Part shown: positions 27,548-35,679 of the stretch, in pieces | Layout: each line of letters opens with the position of its first letter | Position numbering within the stretch: the stretch's first letter is position 1 | Assembly (NCBI GenBank): GCA_019112875.1 | Contig: DXIO01000095.1 | Coordinates: 1 to 52,992 of the forward strand | From: Candidatus Aquabacterium excrementipullorum | GTDB taxonomy: Bacteria > Pseudomonadota > Gammaproteobacteria > Burkholderiales > Burkholderiaceae_C | Direction: 5' to 3' | Length of the DNA stretch: 52,992 nt | Notes under the pieces: generated by a model | Databases searched by the model: none | Told to the model about the DNA's origin: nothing | Seen by the model: the letters and a program-made list of their open reading frames with translations, nothing else | Program-made: the position numbers and the translations under genes

Positions 27548-28855
27548 TCAGAATCCGCGGCCCAGCGTGATCAGCACGGTGTCGCGGTCGTAGCCATAGA
27601 GGCTCAGGTTGGCCTCGTTGTGGACATTGGTGACGGTGCCCGAGATCTGCCATTTCTGCAGCGGGCCGTCCTGGAATTCATGGCTCACGCCCAGCTCGAC
27701 GCGGCGTTCGGTCTCGCGGCGGGCCTGGGCGTACAGCGGCTCGATGCCGTCGTAGCGGCTGCGGCGCCAGGCCGCGCGCGCGAACAGGTCACCGCCGTTC
27801 CAGGCGCGCACGCGCGTGCCGACGAAGTACTCGTAGCCGTCGTTGCTGAAGCGCGAGGCCTGGGCGGATTCATCGAACCAGCGGCCGCCGCCCTGCAGGG
27901 CGATCTGTCCGCGGTTGAAAAGGTGGCCGTACGAGAGGCCCACCGAGCGGTAGTTGCTGTCGCGGCCTTCGTCGATGCTGCGCTTGAAGTCGCGGTGCAC
28001 CCACTGGACATCGGCGGAAAGTTCACCATCGGCGCCGATGCGCACGGCGGCCGAGGGGCTCAGCGAGGTGTACACGCCCAGCGTCTCGCCACCGAAAGTG
28101 AGGTGGTCGACCTGCAGGTTGAGGTTGCCGCGCCAGGCGTTGCCCACGATCAGCGTGGGGCCGGTGGCCAGCGTCACGACGCCCAGGTCGTAGTCGTTCT
28201 CGGTGTGGTAGCCCTTGTAGTACAGGCTGCCCTGGCTCACCCAGCCGAAGCGGGCGGTGGACTGGCCCAAGCGCACGGGCGCAGGGCTCAGCCAGGTGTG
28301 CGTCAGGCCGGCCTGGCCGACCACGCCCCAGTCGGAGGTGGACAGGCTGCCAGGCGTGAGCTGGAAGCCGCCGGGCAGCACGGCGCTGTCGGGGCCGGCG
28401 TTCACGTTGCTGTCGTAGAGCAGGCCCAGCGACACCGTGGGCTCGAACTTGTGGGGCTTTTCGAAGGCCGCCTTCTCTTCCAGCTCCAACTGCTTGAGGA
28501 AGGACAGCACCGACAGCTTGACGTTTTCCGGCGTCTGCGGATCGTCCAGCACGCGCTGCGATTCGGCCTTCGCGCGGGAGAAGTTCAAGGTGCGGTAGTA
28601 GGCCACCGCCAGCTCGAGCCGTGCCCGGTTGAGGGTGGGGTTGGCGGCCAGCAGGGTTTCCAGGCTCTCGATGGCCGTGTAAGGCTCACCGGTTTCGCGT
28701 TGGTAGATCGCCTGACGGTATTGCTCGTCGACGGCGCCGGTCTGGGCCTGGGCGCTGCTCAGGGGGGCGAGCAGGCCGGCGATGGCGGCGGTCCAGGCGA
28801 GGGTTTGGCGTCGGGCCGGCAGGTGCCGCTTCAGCGTGGCGGAGTTATGGGGCAT
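27548..28855 (-). CDS. Slam-like DUF560 outer-membrane protein, probable type XI secretion
   Basis: The 435-residue protein has a signal peptide ending at about SSAQA, a helical TPR-like region (about residues 45-140, LETLLAANPTLNRARLELAV) and a C-terminal beta-barrel of about 290 residues with alternating hydrophobic strands, ending in a terminal Phe (LITLGRGF). This is the layout of surface lipoprotein assembly modulators and related type XI translocons. It is the first gene of a pair with the cargo. The ATG at 28855 (MPHNSATLKRHL) was chosen from the signal peptide; the frame stays open upstream and no strong ribosome site is visible. A CCCT-N6-AGGGG motif lies about 95 bases upstream. Confidence 0.8.
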   Translation of the reverse strand: MPHNSATLKRHLPARRQTLAWTAAIAGLLAPLSSAQAQTGAVDEQYRQAIYQRETGEPYTAIESLETLLAANPTLNRARLELAVAYYRTLNFSRAKAESQRVLDDPQTPENVKLSVLSFLKQLELEEKAAFEKPHKFEPTVSLGLLYDSNVNAGPDSAVLPGGFQLTPGSLSTSDWGVVGQAGLTHTWLSPAPVRLGQSTARFGWVSQGSLYYKGYHTENDYDLGVVTLATGPTLIVGNAWRGNLNLQVDHLTFGGETLGVYTSLSPSAAVRIGADGELSADVQWVHRDFKRSIDEGRDSNYRSVGLSYGHLFNRGQIALQGGGRWFDESAQASRFSNDGYEYFVGTRVRAWNGGDLFARAAWRRSRYDGIEPLYAQARRETERRVELGVSHEFQDGPLQKWQISGTVTNVHNEANLSLYGYDRDTVLITLGRGF

Positions 28856-28949
28856 CGGAAGTCCATATGGATCATGATTTGAGACCAATTGTGAAATACG
28901 ACCGCTTGTACTGTCGAGCGCGGGCCGACGCTGATTTCGGGGGCCTGGA

Positions 28950-28965
28950 TCCCTAGAAATAGGGG
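28950..28965. promoter_or_regulatory. CCCT-N6-AGGG motif upstream of the Slam-like gene
   Basis: The site reads TCCCTAGAAATAGGGG, a palindrome-like CCCT-N6-AGGG. It lies in the divergent region between the Slam-like gene and the periplasmic glutathione peroxidase gene. On the minus strand its core ATTTCTAGGGA is identical to the site at 47332-47342. It may be an operator of a shared regulator. Confidence 0.45.
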
Positions 28966-29017
28966 GGGTGAGGCCCTGTGTCATCATGTGGTGCCTGCCA
29001 TGGAAAGGCTTGTTGCC

Positions 29018-29593
29018 ATGCATGACCGTTTTGACCTGCGTTGCCGGCCCTGGTGGGGTGGTGTCCTGCTGGCCCTGTGGGGCGGCTGTGCGTTGGCCCA
29101 GCCCGCCTGTCCGGCGCTGCTGGACAAAACCTTCCCGCGCCTGCAGGACGAAAAACCCCAGTCCCTGTGCCAGTACACCGGCAAGGTCGTGCTGGTGGTG
29201 AACACCGCCAGCTACTGTGGCTTCACCCCGCAGTACAAGGGCCTGGAGGCCCTGTACGCCAAGTACAAGGACCGGGGCCTGGTGGTGCTGGGCTTTCCCT
29301 CCAACGATTTCGGCGGCCAGGAGCCGGGCAGCTCGCAGCAGATCGCCGAGCTCTGCCAGAACACCTTCGGTGTGAAGTTCCCCATGTTCGGCAAGAGCAC
29401 CGTCAAGGGGGAAGGGGCCAACCCCCTGTACGCCGACCTGATCCGTATCAGCGGCACCACGCCCAAGTGGAACTTTTACAAATACCTCGTGTCTCGTGAT
29501 GGCCGCACCGTGACGGCCTACAGCAGCCTGACCGGCCCCGAGGATGGCGATCTCGTGCAGGACATCGAAAAGCGCCTCGCCGCCCGCCCTTGA
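29018..29593 (+). CDS. periplasmic glutathione peroxidase-like protein
   Basis: The 191-residue protein has an N-terminal signal (RCRPWWGGVLLALWGG to about ALAQ), so it acts in the periplasm, where it would reduce peroxides with thioredoxin-like or glutathione donors. The peroxidase Cys is in VNTASYCGFTPQY, the conserved Gln in GFPSNDFGGQEPG, the Trp in WNFYKYL, and a probable resolving Cys in ELCQNTFG. FPSN replaces the usual FPCN. Starts at 29000 or 29018 are both possible; I chose the second. A cytoplasmic relative is encoded at 45841. Confidence 0.88.
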   Translation: MHDRFDLRCRPWWGGVLLALWGGCALAQPACPALLDKTFPRLQDEKPQSLCQYTGKVVLVVNTASYCGFTPQYKGLEALYAKYKDRGLVVLGFPSNDFGGQEPGSSQQIAELCQNTFGVKFPMFGKSTVKGEGANPLYADLIRISGTTPKWNFYKYLVSRDGRTVTAYSSLTGPEDGDLVQDIEKRLAARP

Positions 29594-29789
29594 GCGCAGG
29601 GGCGTTGCGCCGTGCGAGGCGCAGGTTGCACGCTTGTTGTGCAATACACCACACCGCCGCCGAGCCCGCACTGGTCGGCCCTCAAGTCGGGGAGTGACGG
29701 GGCCGAATCTGGGGGCAATGATGGGCTTGAGAACGGGCGATACGGCCCCAACTCCCTGTCAGACCCAGACAGGACCCGGAGTACCGTCC

Positions 29790-30065
29790 ATGCACATGCT
29801 CTACAACTCTGACAACTACGCCGTCGTTCAGATCGAGATGGCCGCCGAACAGGCTGGCCTGCACCTGGCACAGGCGCTGACGCGCGGTGGCTACGAGATC
29901 GTCGACAAGTTCGCCCGCAAGGAAATCTTCATCGAAGGCGCCCTGGCCGAATCTTTCAAGGAAGGCGTGGAGGCTTTGATCGAATCCTCGCCCAGCATCG
30001 AAGAGTTCGATGCCTACCTCGAACGCTACGCCGGCATGGCGCAGCAACCGGTCGTGATGCACTGA
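29790..30065 (+). CDS. DUF3567 family protein
   Basis: The 91-residue protein starts MHMLYNSDNYAVVQI and carries the family core LTRGGYEIVDKFARKEIFIEG followed by LAESFKEGVEALIE. DUF3567 proteins are small, apparently cytoplasmic and mostly confined to Burkholderiales, with no established role. A CGGAG ribosome site lies eight bases before the ATG. An inverted repeat CCTGTC/GACAGG (29755-29773) just upstream may be regulatory. A hairpin terminator follows the stop. Confidence 0.92.
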   Translation: MHMLYNSDNYAVVQIEMAAEQAGLHLAQALTRGGYEIVDKFARKEIFIEGALAESFKEGVEALIESSPSIEEFDAYLERYAGMAQQPVVMH

Positions 30066-30089
30066 CATCACCCGAGGCTGAGGCCAAAG

Positions 30090-30130
30090 GCCCGGTCGTG
30101 CGCACTCAGGGTGCGACGTCCGGGCTTTTT
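30090..30130 (+). terminator. terminator after the DUF3567 gene
   Basis: The stem GCCCGG/CCGGGC, extended by CGCAC/GTGCG in the interior, is followed immediately by five T on the plus strand. This is a standard rho-independent terminator. Confidence 0.85.
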
Positions 30131-30319
30131 GCTTTCTGGGCGCAGGTGGACGTTTTCGCCGCTGCAGCGGCGCAGGCCGGCCCTTTGGCCGCGTTTCCGA
30201 ATTCCGTCCCTTTTTCCGCTGAACCGCGCTTTTTCAGGGTTTCTTCCGCGCTCAAGTCGCGTTCTAAAAAGCCGAAACTCACACGGTCATGGCGTGACTT
30301 CGCGCCATTGGGAATGGGT

Positions 30320-32464
30320 ATGGTGGGTGATGTGAATTTCATGCCGTCCAGCTACGAAACCTGGACCGTGGTGGCATCGGTCCTGCTGGCGATGTTCGCC
30401 TCCTTCGTGGCGCTGGATCTGGCAAAGCGTGTGCGCACAGCGGACCGCGCCATCGCGCGGGCCTGGCTGATCGGCGGCTCGGTGACGATGGGCATCGGCA
30501 TCTGGGCCATGCACTTCGTGGGCATGATGGCCTTCAAGCTGCCCATCTCGGTCGGCTATGACGCGCTCTACACCTTGGTGTCGGCGATGGCGGCCGTGGG
30601 CGTGTCCTACATGGCGCTGTGGGTGGCCAGCCGCAACAAGCTGACCTGCCTGCGCCTGACGGGCGGCGCCACGGCGATGGGCGTGGGCATCTGCGCCATG
30701 CATTACCTGGGCATGCACGCCATGGAGATGGACCCGGGCATCGTCTGGGACTGGCGCCTGGTGGCGGCCTCGGCGGGCATCGCGGTGGGCGCCTCGGCCG
30801 TGGCCCTGCTGATCTTCTTCTGGCTGCGCAACCTGCAAGGCCTGCCGGCGCTGCTCTGGCAGATCACGGCGGCGATGGTGATGGGCGTGGCCATCGCGGG
30901 CATGCACTACACCGGCATGGCGGCGGCGGCCTTCCCGCTGGGCACCGTGTGCACCTCGTCGAGCGAACTGCGCGGCGATACGCTGGGCGTGATGGTGGGC
31001 GCGGCCTCGATGCTGCTGCTGTCGATGACGCTGCTGACGTCCATCATGGACGCGCGCACGCAATCGCGCACCAACAAGCTGGCTGCCTCGCTGCAAGTGG
31101 CCAACCAGGAACTCAAGCACATCGCCTTCAAGGATCCGCTGACAGGCCTGGCCAACCGCCTGGTCTTCGAGGACCAGCTCGACAGCGCCGTGCTGCGCGC
31201 GCAGGAGGGCAACAGGCGCCTGGGCATCCTGTTCATCGACCTGGACGGCTTCAAGCCCATCAACGACAGCTTCGGCCATGCCGTGGGCGACGAGGTGCTC
31301 AAGCAGGTGGGCCAGCGCCTGTCGCAGGTGGCCCGGCCGGGCGATGTCGTGGCCCGCGTGGGCGGCGACGAGTTCCTGATGCTGCTGGAAAACCACCCGG
31401 ACCGCGCCACGGCCGCGGCGGTCGCGATGAGCGTGCGCGAGGCCCTGTCCAAGGCCTTCGAGGTCGATGGGCGCGGCATGCACCTGTCGTGCTCCATCGG
31501 CATCGTGATCCATCCGGACCACGGCCCGCGCGCGCGCCTGATCGCCAATGCCGACGCCGCGATGTACGCGGCCAAGCGGGCCGGTGGTGCGGTGCACTGC
31601 TTCTACGAAGCCGACATGGCCAACGACGCCGAGATGCAGATCGCGCTGCAGCGGGATCTGCGGCAGTCGCTGGACCAGGGCGGCAAGGGCCTGGAGCTGT
31701 ACTACCAGCCCAAGATCCACGCCCAGAGCCGCCAGACCGCCGCGGTGGAGGCGCTGATCCGCTGGCACCATCCCACGCGCGGCACCGTGAGCCCCGCGCA
31801 GTTCATCCCCGTGGCCGAGCGCTTCGGCCTGATCGGCGCCTTGGGCGACTGGGTGATCAACGACGCCTTCCGGCAGATGCGGCAGTGGCAGAAGGAAGGC
31901 CTGCGGATGCGCGTGGCCGTGAACCTGTCCATGCACCAGCTGCGCCAGAACGACCTGGTCGAGCGCGTGGCCAAGGCCCTGCGCGAGCACAAGATCGAGC
32001 CGGACCTGGTGACCTTCGAAGTCACCGAATCGGCCGCGATGGAAGACACGCAGACCTCGCTGCGCATGTTCGACCAGCTCGCCGCGCTGGGCGTGCGACT
32101 GTCCATCGACGACTTCGGCACGGGCTATTCCAGCCTGAGCTACCTGCGCAAGCTGCCCGCGCGCCAACTCAAGATCGACCGCAGCTTCATCAACGATCTG
32201 AAGCCCGAGGGCGATGCCCGCGCCATCGTGAACGCGGTGGTGCAACTGGCCCACGCGCTGGGCCTGCACGTGGTGGCCGAAGGCGTGGAGACCGCCGAGC
32301 AGGAGCGCATCCTGATGGAGATCGGCTGCGATGCGCTGCAGGGCTTCCGCTATGCCAAGCCCATGCCGGCCAAGCGCCTGGCGATCTGGGCGGCCAGCGA
32401 GGAAGGCCCTGATCACGGCGCGCCGATGGGCTTCCGCGACTCGCTGATCGAGCCCGAGGTCTGA
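30320..32464 (+). CDS. MHYT-GGDEF-EAL c-di-GMP signalling protein
   Basis: The 714-residue protein has an N-terminal seven-helix MHYT sensor with three copies of the His/Met motif (AMHFVGMMAF, AMHYLGMHAM, GMHYTGMAAA), which may bind a metal and sense a gas. A GGDEF domain follows (GGDEF at 348-352, inhibitory RPGD before it), then an EAL domain (EALIRW at about 477, with [15 protein letters not shown]). Both c-di-GMP synthesis and breakdown appear possible. Starts at 30314, 30320 and 30341 differ by only a few residues; none has a strong ribosome site. The gene appears monocistronic. Confidence 0.93.
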   Translation: MVGDVNFMPSSYETWTVVASVLLAMFASFVALDLAKRVRTADRAIARAWLIGGSVTMGIGIWAMHFVGMMAFKLPISVGYDALYTLVSAMAAVGVSYMALWVASRNKLTCLRLTGGATAMGVGICAMHYLGMHAMEMDPGIVWDWRLVAASAGIAVGASAVALLIFFWLRNLQGLPALLWQITAAMVMGVAIAGMHYTGMAAAAFPLGTVCTSSSELRGDTLGVMVGAASMLLLSMTLLTSIMDARTQSRTNKLAASLQVANQELKHIAFKDPLTGLANRLVFEDQLDSAVLRAQEGNRRLGILFIDLDGFKPINDSFGHAVGDEVLKQVGQRLSQVARPGDVVARVGGDEFLMLLENHPDRATAAAVAMSVREALSKAFEVDGRGMHLSCSIGIVIHPDHGPRARLIANADAAMYAAKRAGGAVHCFYEADMANDAEMQIALQRDLRQSLDQGGKGLELYYQPKIHAQSRQTAAVEALIRWHHPTRGTVSPAQFIPVAERFGLIGALGDWVINDAFRQMRQWQKEGLRMRVAVNLSMHQLRQNDLVERVAKALREHKIEPDLVTFEVTESAAMEDTQTSLRMFDQLAALGVRLSIDDFGTGYSSLSYLRKLPARQLKIDRSFINDLKPEGDARAIVNAVVQLAHALGLHVVAEGVETAEQERILMEIGCDALQGFRYAKPMPAKRLAIWAASEEGPDHGAPMGFRDSLIEPEV

Positions 32465-32540
32465 GCCTGTGGTGGGGGCCGGGCATGCTTTTGTCCGGGC
32501 TGCGCCAGCACGGACTTGACGGCCTTTTTACAATAGCGGC

Positions 32541-33650
32541 ATGAGTTCCCCCGCTTCCACTGCCTCCCCCGTCCCCGCCGCGCTGCCGCCGGTGGTGCGC
32601 CGCCCCTACACCCGTGCCGTGGATCTGCCCGAGATCATGCGCCAGCGCATCGTGGTGCTCGACGGCGCCATGGGCACGATGATCCAGCAGTACAAGCTGG
32701 GCGAGGCCGATTACCGTGGCAGCCGCTTCGCCGAGCACCACAAGGACCTCAAGGGCAACAACGAGCTGCTGCAGCTCACGCGCCCCGACGTGATCCGCGA
32801 GATCCACGAGGGCTACCTCAAGGCTGGCGCCGACCTGATCGAGACCAACACCTTCGGCGCCACCACCGTGGCGCAGGAAGACTACGACCTGCCCGAGCTG
32901 GCCTACGAGATGAACGTCGAGGGCGCCCGCCTGGCCAAGGAAGTGGCGCTGAAGTACAGCACCCCTGACAAGCCCCGCTACGTGGCCGGCGCCATCGGCC
33001 CGACGCCCAAGACCGCCAGCATCAGCCCCGACGTGAACGACCCGGGCGCGCGCAACGTCGACTTCGACGCGCTGCAGCAGGCCTACTACGAGCAGGCCAA
33101 GGCCCTGCTGGAGGGCGGCAGCGACGTCTTCCTGATCGAGACCATCTTCGACACGCTCAACGCCAAGGCCGCCATCTTCGCGGTTGACCAGCTGTTCGAG
33201 GACACGGGCGAGCGCCTGCCCATCATCATTTCGGGCACGGTGACGGACGCCTCCGGCCGCATCCTCTCGGGCCAGACGGTCAGCGCCTTCTGGCATTCCG
33301 TGCGCCACGCCCACCCGATCGCTATCGGCCTGAACTGCGCCCTGGGCGCCGCGTTGATGCGGCCCTACATCGAGGAGCTGGCCAAGGTGGCGGGTGACAC
33401 CTACATCAGCTGCTACCCCAACGCCGGCCTGCCCAACCCCATGAGCGACACCGGCTTCGACGAGACGCCGCCCGTGACGGGCGCGTTGGTAGAGGACTTC
33501 GCCAAGGCGGGTTTCCTCAACATCGCCGGGGGCTGCTGTGGCACCACGCCGGCGCACATCGCCGAAATCGCCAAGCGAGTGAGCGCTTACAAGCCCCGTT
33601 GCCTGCATGACGAGGGCGTGCACGGTTTCCTGAGCGGCTTGGCAGCCTGA
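32541..33650 (+). CDS. metH: homocysteine S-methyltransferase module of methionine synthase
   Basis: The 369-residue protein matches only the N-terminal homocysteine domain of cobalamin-dependent MetH. It has the start [17 protein letters not shown], the family text [20 protein letters not shown], the first Zn Cys in IGLNCALGA and the paired Zn Cys in [11 protein letters not shown]. The folate, cobalamin and reactivation modules are absent and are not encoded next to it; MetH is split into separate genes in many Burkholderiales, so a partner is expected elsewhere. The downstream 185 bases hold the promoter region of a small peptide gene. TACAAT 12 bases upstream could be a -10 element. Confidence 0.9.
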   Translation: MSSPASTASPVPAALPPVVRRPYTRAVDLPEIMRQRIVVLDGAMGTMIQQYKLGEADYRGSRFAEHHKDLKGNNELLQLTRPDVIREIHEGYLKAGADLIETNTFGATTVAQEDYDLPELAYEMNVEGARLAKEVALKYSTPDKPRYVAGAIGPTPKTASISPDVNDPGARNVDFDALQQAYYEQAKALLEGGSDVFLIETIFDTLNAKAAIFAVDQLFEDTGERLPIIISGTVTDASGRILSGQTVSAFWHSVRHAHPIAIGLNCALGAALMRPYIEELAKVAGDTYISCYPNAGLPNPMSDTGFDETPPVTGALVEDFAKAGFLNIAGGCCGTTPAHIAEIAKRVSAYKPRCLHDEGVHGFLSGLAA

Positions 33651-33773
33651 ATCTGGCGTCCCGCACCAATACGGGTGTCGTTTAACACTCATCCGAGGGG
33701 TCCTTCGGGTTACCCCAAGGCGTCGCCTTCCCGACGCTGCGCCATCATCGCTTCGCGCTGAAATAAACGTTCG

Positions 33774-33792
33774 TTCAAAACGGTCGTTTGAA
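33774..33792. promoter_or_regulatory. inverted repeat upstream of the 56-aa peptide gene
   Basis: The 6-bp arms TTCAAA and TTTGAA are separated by seven bases. The right arm overlaps a possible -35 (TTTGAA or TTGAAT), and TGATAA (33809-33814) could be the -10, so a protein bound here could control the peptide promoter. The start codon is 43 bases further on. Confidence 0.4.
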
Positions 33793-33834
33793 TGAGGCGC
33801 ACATTGATTGATAACACGCACATAAGGAATGAGC

Positions 33835-34005
33835 ATGAAAGTCTTGAGCAAGGAAGAAGTTTCGCAAGTCAGCGGCGGCGAGAGCCTGATCGACGCCATC
33901 CACCGCGCTGAGTGGAACGCCTACGGCGTGCCCCTGGCCAACGCGGCCATCTTCGCGTGGAACCTGTTCGCCACCACCAAGGTGCCGTACCTGCAGAAGA
34001 GCTGA
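33835..34005 (+). CDS. double-glycine leader precursor peptide, 56 aa
   Basis: The leader MKVLSKEEVSQVSGG is 15 residues long and matches the 8830-9039 peptide at the key positions (L4, S5, E8, V12, S13, G14, G15). The predicted mature part has 41 residues, no Cys, and reads ESLIDAIHRAEWNAYGVPLA then NAAIFAWNLFATTKVPYLQK plus Ser, a plausible amphipathic helix with several aromatics. A ribosome site AAGGA lies upstream, and a GC-rich hairpin follows the stop. There is no exporter next to it, so the C39 system 25 kb away is the obvious candidate. Its function is unknown. Confidence 0.85.
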   Translation: MKVLSKEEVSQVSGGESLIDAIHRAEWNAYGVPLANAAIFAWNLFATTKVPYLQKS

Positions 34006-34034
34006 TCGAGCTCGCAGCCTGTGACAGGCTGCAC

Positions 34035-34075
34035 GCCCCGGCCGCGCGTGAGCGTTCCGGCCGGGGCTGTCTCTC
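34035..34075 (+). terminator. hairpin after the 56-aa peptide gene
   Basis: A perfect 10-bp stem GCCCCGGCCG/CGGCCGGGGC is followed by TGTCTCTC. The T-run is weak, but the position 30 bases after the stop suggests the peptide is made from its own short transcript. Confidence 0.65.
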
Positions 34076-34163
34076 AAGCCGGCCCCCGGTCGGCCGATAC
34101 AAGCGGCGAAACCCCCGGTCGCGCCAGCGAAGGTCTGGCGCCCCGCACCCTAGGAAGTTCGCC

Positions 34164-35615
34164 GTGCCCCCTGGTTTGCGCCGCCTGAGCACCGCCCTGT
34201 GGCAGGTTGGCCCCATGCTTGCCCCGCCTGCGCCCAGCCGGTCCGGCATGCCATGGCTGGACACCGGCATCGGCCCGGGTGCCGGCTTTCGCAGTGCCCA
34301 CGGCGCACAGGCCAAGCACCAGCGGCGCATGCAGTTGATGCTGTCGCTGGGCAGCATCCTGCTGATGCTGATGCTGATCGCGGCGGGCTGGGGCGTGTTC
34401 TTCGCGATCAAGGGCCTGTGGACGGTGGTGGTGCTGGACCTGGGCATGGCCGCCACCGGCGCGGCGGCGCTGGTGATGAGCCGCCGCGGCAGCCTGCGCA
34501 ATGCCTCCTTGCTGCTGCTGGGCAACCTGTTCGTGGCCATCGGTGCCATCTGCGTCTTCATGGACGTGCCCAGCGCCGAGGTGCCCCGGGCCACGCACCA
34601 CTTCTACCTGTCGCTGGGCGCTTGCGCCTATCTGCTGTTCCGTGGCGAGCGGCCGCTGCTGCGCCATGGGGTGGCACTGCTGTTTTTCGCCGCCTTCGCG
34701 GTGTTCGCGAGCAGCGACGTGGCCATCGTCACCAGCTATGCCCTGCCGGACGAGTTCCGCGTCGGCGGCAACTGGGTCAACAACATCCTGGCTTTGCTGA
34801 CGCTGTACCTGGTGCTGCACGTGATGCAGGCCGATGTGGCCGCGCGCAATGCGCTGGAAGACGAACTGCGCGCGGCGCTGGACGAGCAGCAACTGGTGCT
34901 GCACTACCAGCCGCAGATCGGCGCCGATGGCCAGGTGACCGGTGCCGAGGCCCTGGTGCGCTGGCAGCATCCGCAGCGCGGCATGGTGTCGCCGGGCGAG
35001 TTCATCCCGCTGGCCGAGCAGACCGGCCTGATCCTGCCCTTGGGCGCCTGGGTGATGCGCGAGGCCTGCGCCCAGTTGCTGCGCTGGTCGCAGGATCCGC
35101 GCACGGCATCGCTCACGCTGGCGGTCAACGTGAGCGCCCAGCAGTTCCGCCAGCCGGACGCCGTGGCGCGTGTGAGCGCCGCGCTGGACCGCCATGGCAT
35201 CGACCCCTCGCGCCTGAAGATCGAGTTGACCGAGAGCATGCTGGTCAGCGACATCGAGGACACCATCGCCAAGATGACGGCGCTCAAGGCCCGGGGCGTG
35301 GGCTTCTCGCTGGACGATTTCGGCACGGGATTCTCGTCGCTGAGCTACCTCAAGCGCCTGCCGCTGGACCAGCTCAAGATCGACCAGAGCTTCGTGCGGG
35401 ATGTGCTGACGGATCCCAACGATGCGGCGATCGCGCGCACGGTGGTGAGCCTGGGGCAGACGCTGGGATTGTCGGTGATCGCCGAGGGCGTCGAGACGGA
35501 GGGGCAGCGGGCTTTTCTGGCGGGCATTGGGTGCCAGGCGTACCAGGGCTACCTGTTCAGCCGGCCGGTGCCGATCGAGGCGTTCGAGGCATTTGTCCGG
35601 GCCAAAGCCCGGTAG
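34164..35615 (+). CDS. membrane EAL-domain c-di-GMP phosphodiesterase
   Basis: The 483-residue protein has about six hydrophobic segments between residues 55 and 215 and a C-terminal EAL domain without a GGDEF domain. The EAL site (AEALVRW, E262), NVSAQQFRQP, ELTES, DDFGTGFSSLSYLKR and EGVET are all intact, so it should be an active phosphodiesterase. I chose GTG at 34164 because AGGAAG lies eight bases upstream; ATG at 34215 is an alternative. It follows the 56-residue peptide gene after a hairpin, so co-transcription is doubtful. Confidence 0.88.
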   Translation: MPPGLRRLSTALWQVGPMLAPPAPSRSGMPWLDTGIGPGAGFRSAHGAQAKHQRRMQLMLSLGSILLMLMLIAAGWGVFFAIKGLWTVVVLDLGMAATGAAALVMSRRGSLRNASLLLLGNLFVAIGAICVFMDVPSAEVPRATHHFYLSLGACAYLLFRGERPLLRHGVALLFFAAFAVFASSDVAIVTSYALPDEFRVGGNWVNNILALLTLYLVLHVMQADVAARNALEDELRAALDEQQLVLHYQPQIGADGQVTGAEALVRWQHPQRGMVSPGEFIPLAEQTGLILPLGAWVMREACAQLLRWSQDPRTASLTLAVNVSAQQFRQPDAVARVSAALDRHGIDPSRLKIELTESMLVSDIEDTIAKMTALKARGVGFSLDDFGTGFSSLSYLKRLPLDQLKIDQSFVRDVLTDPNDAAIARTVVSLGQTLGLSVIAEGVETEGQRAFLAGIGCQAYQGYLFSRPVPIEAFEAFVRAKAR

Positions 35616-35619
35616 GGGC

Positions 35620-35644
35620 AAAAAAGGGGGGCCCGAAGGCCCCC
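35620..35644 (-). terminator. terminator for the GNAT-like gene
   Basis: On the minus strand a 7-bp stem GGGGGCC/GGCCCCC with a four-base loop is followed by a run of six T. It lies 35 bases after the stop of the GNAT-like gene and directly after the stop of the converging EAL gene. Confidence 0.8.
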
Positions 35645-35679
35645 AAACTCTTCACCCCTAGAGAAAACGATTCATCAAC

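Noticed and set aside
30287-32416. A 709-codon open frame opposite the MHYT-GGDEF-EAL gene
   Set aside because: Composition and lack of motifs mark it as an antisense shadow; the sense frame has all expected catalytic sites.
33912-34163. A longer start for the EAL protein reaching into the 56-residue peptide gene
   Set aside because: The extra residues are Arg/Pro-rich and out of frame with the well-supported peptide gene, whereas GTG at 34164 has a ribosome site.
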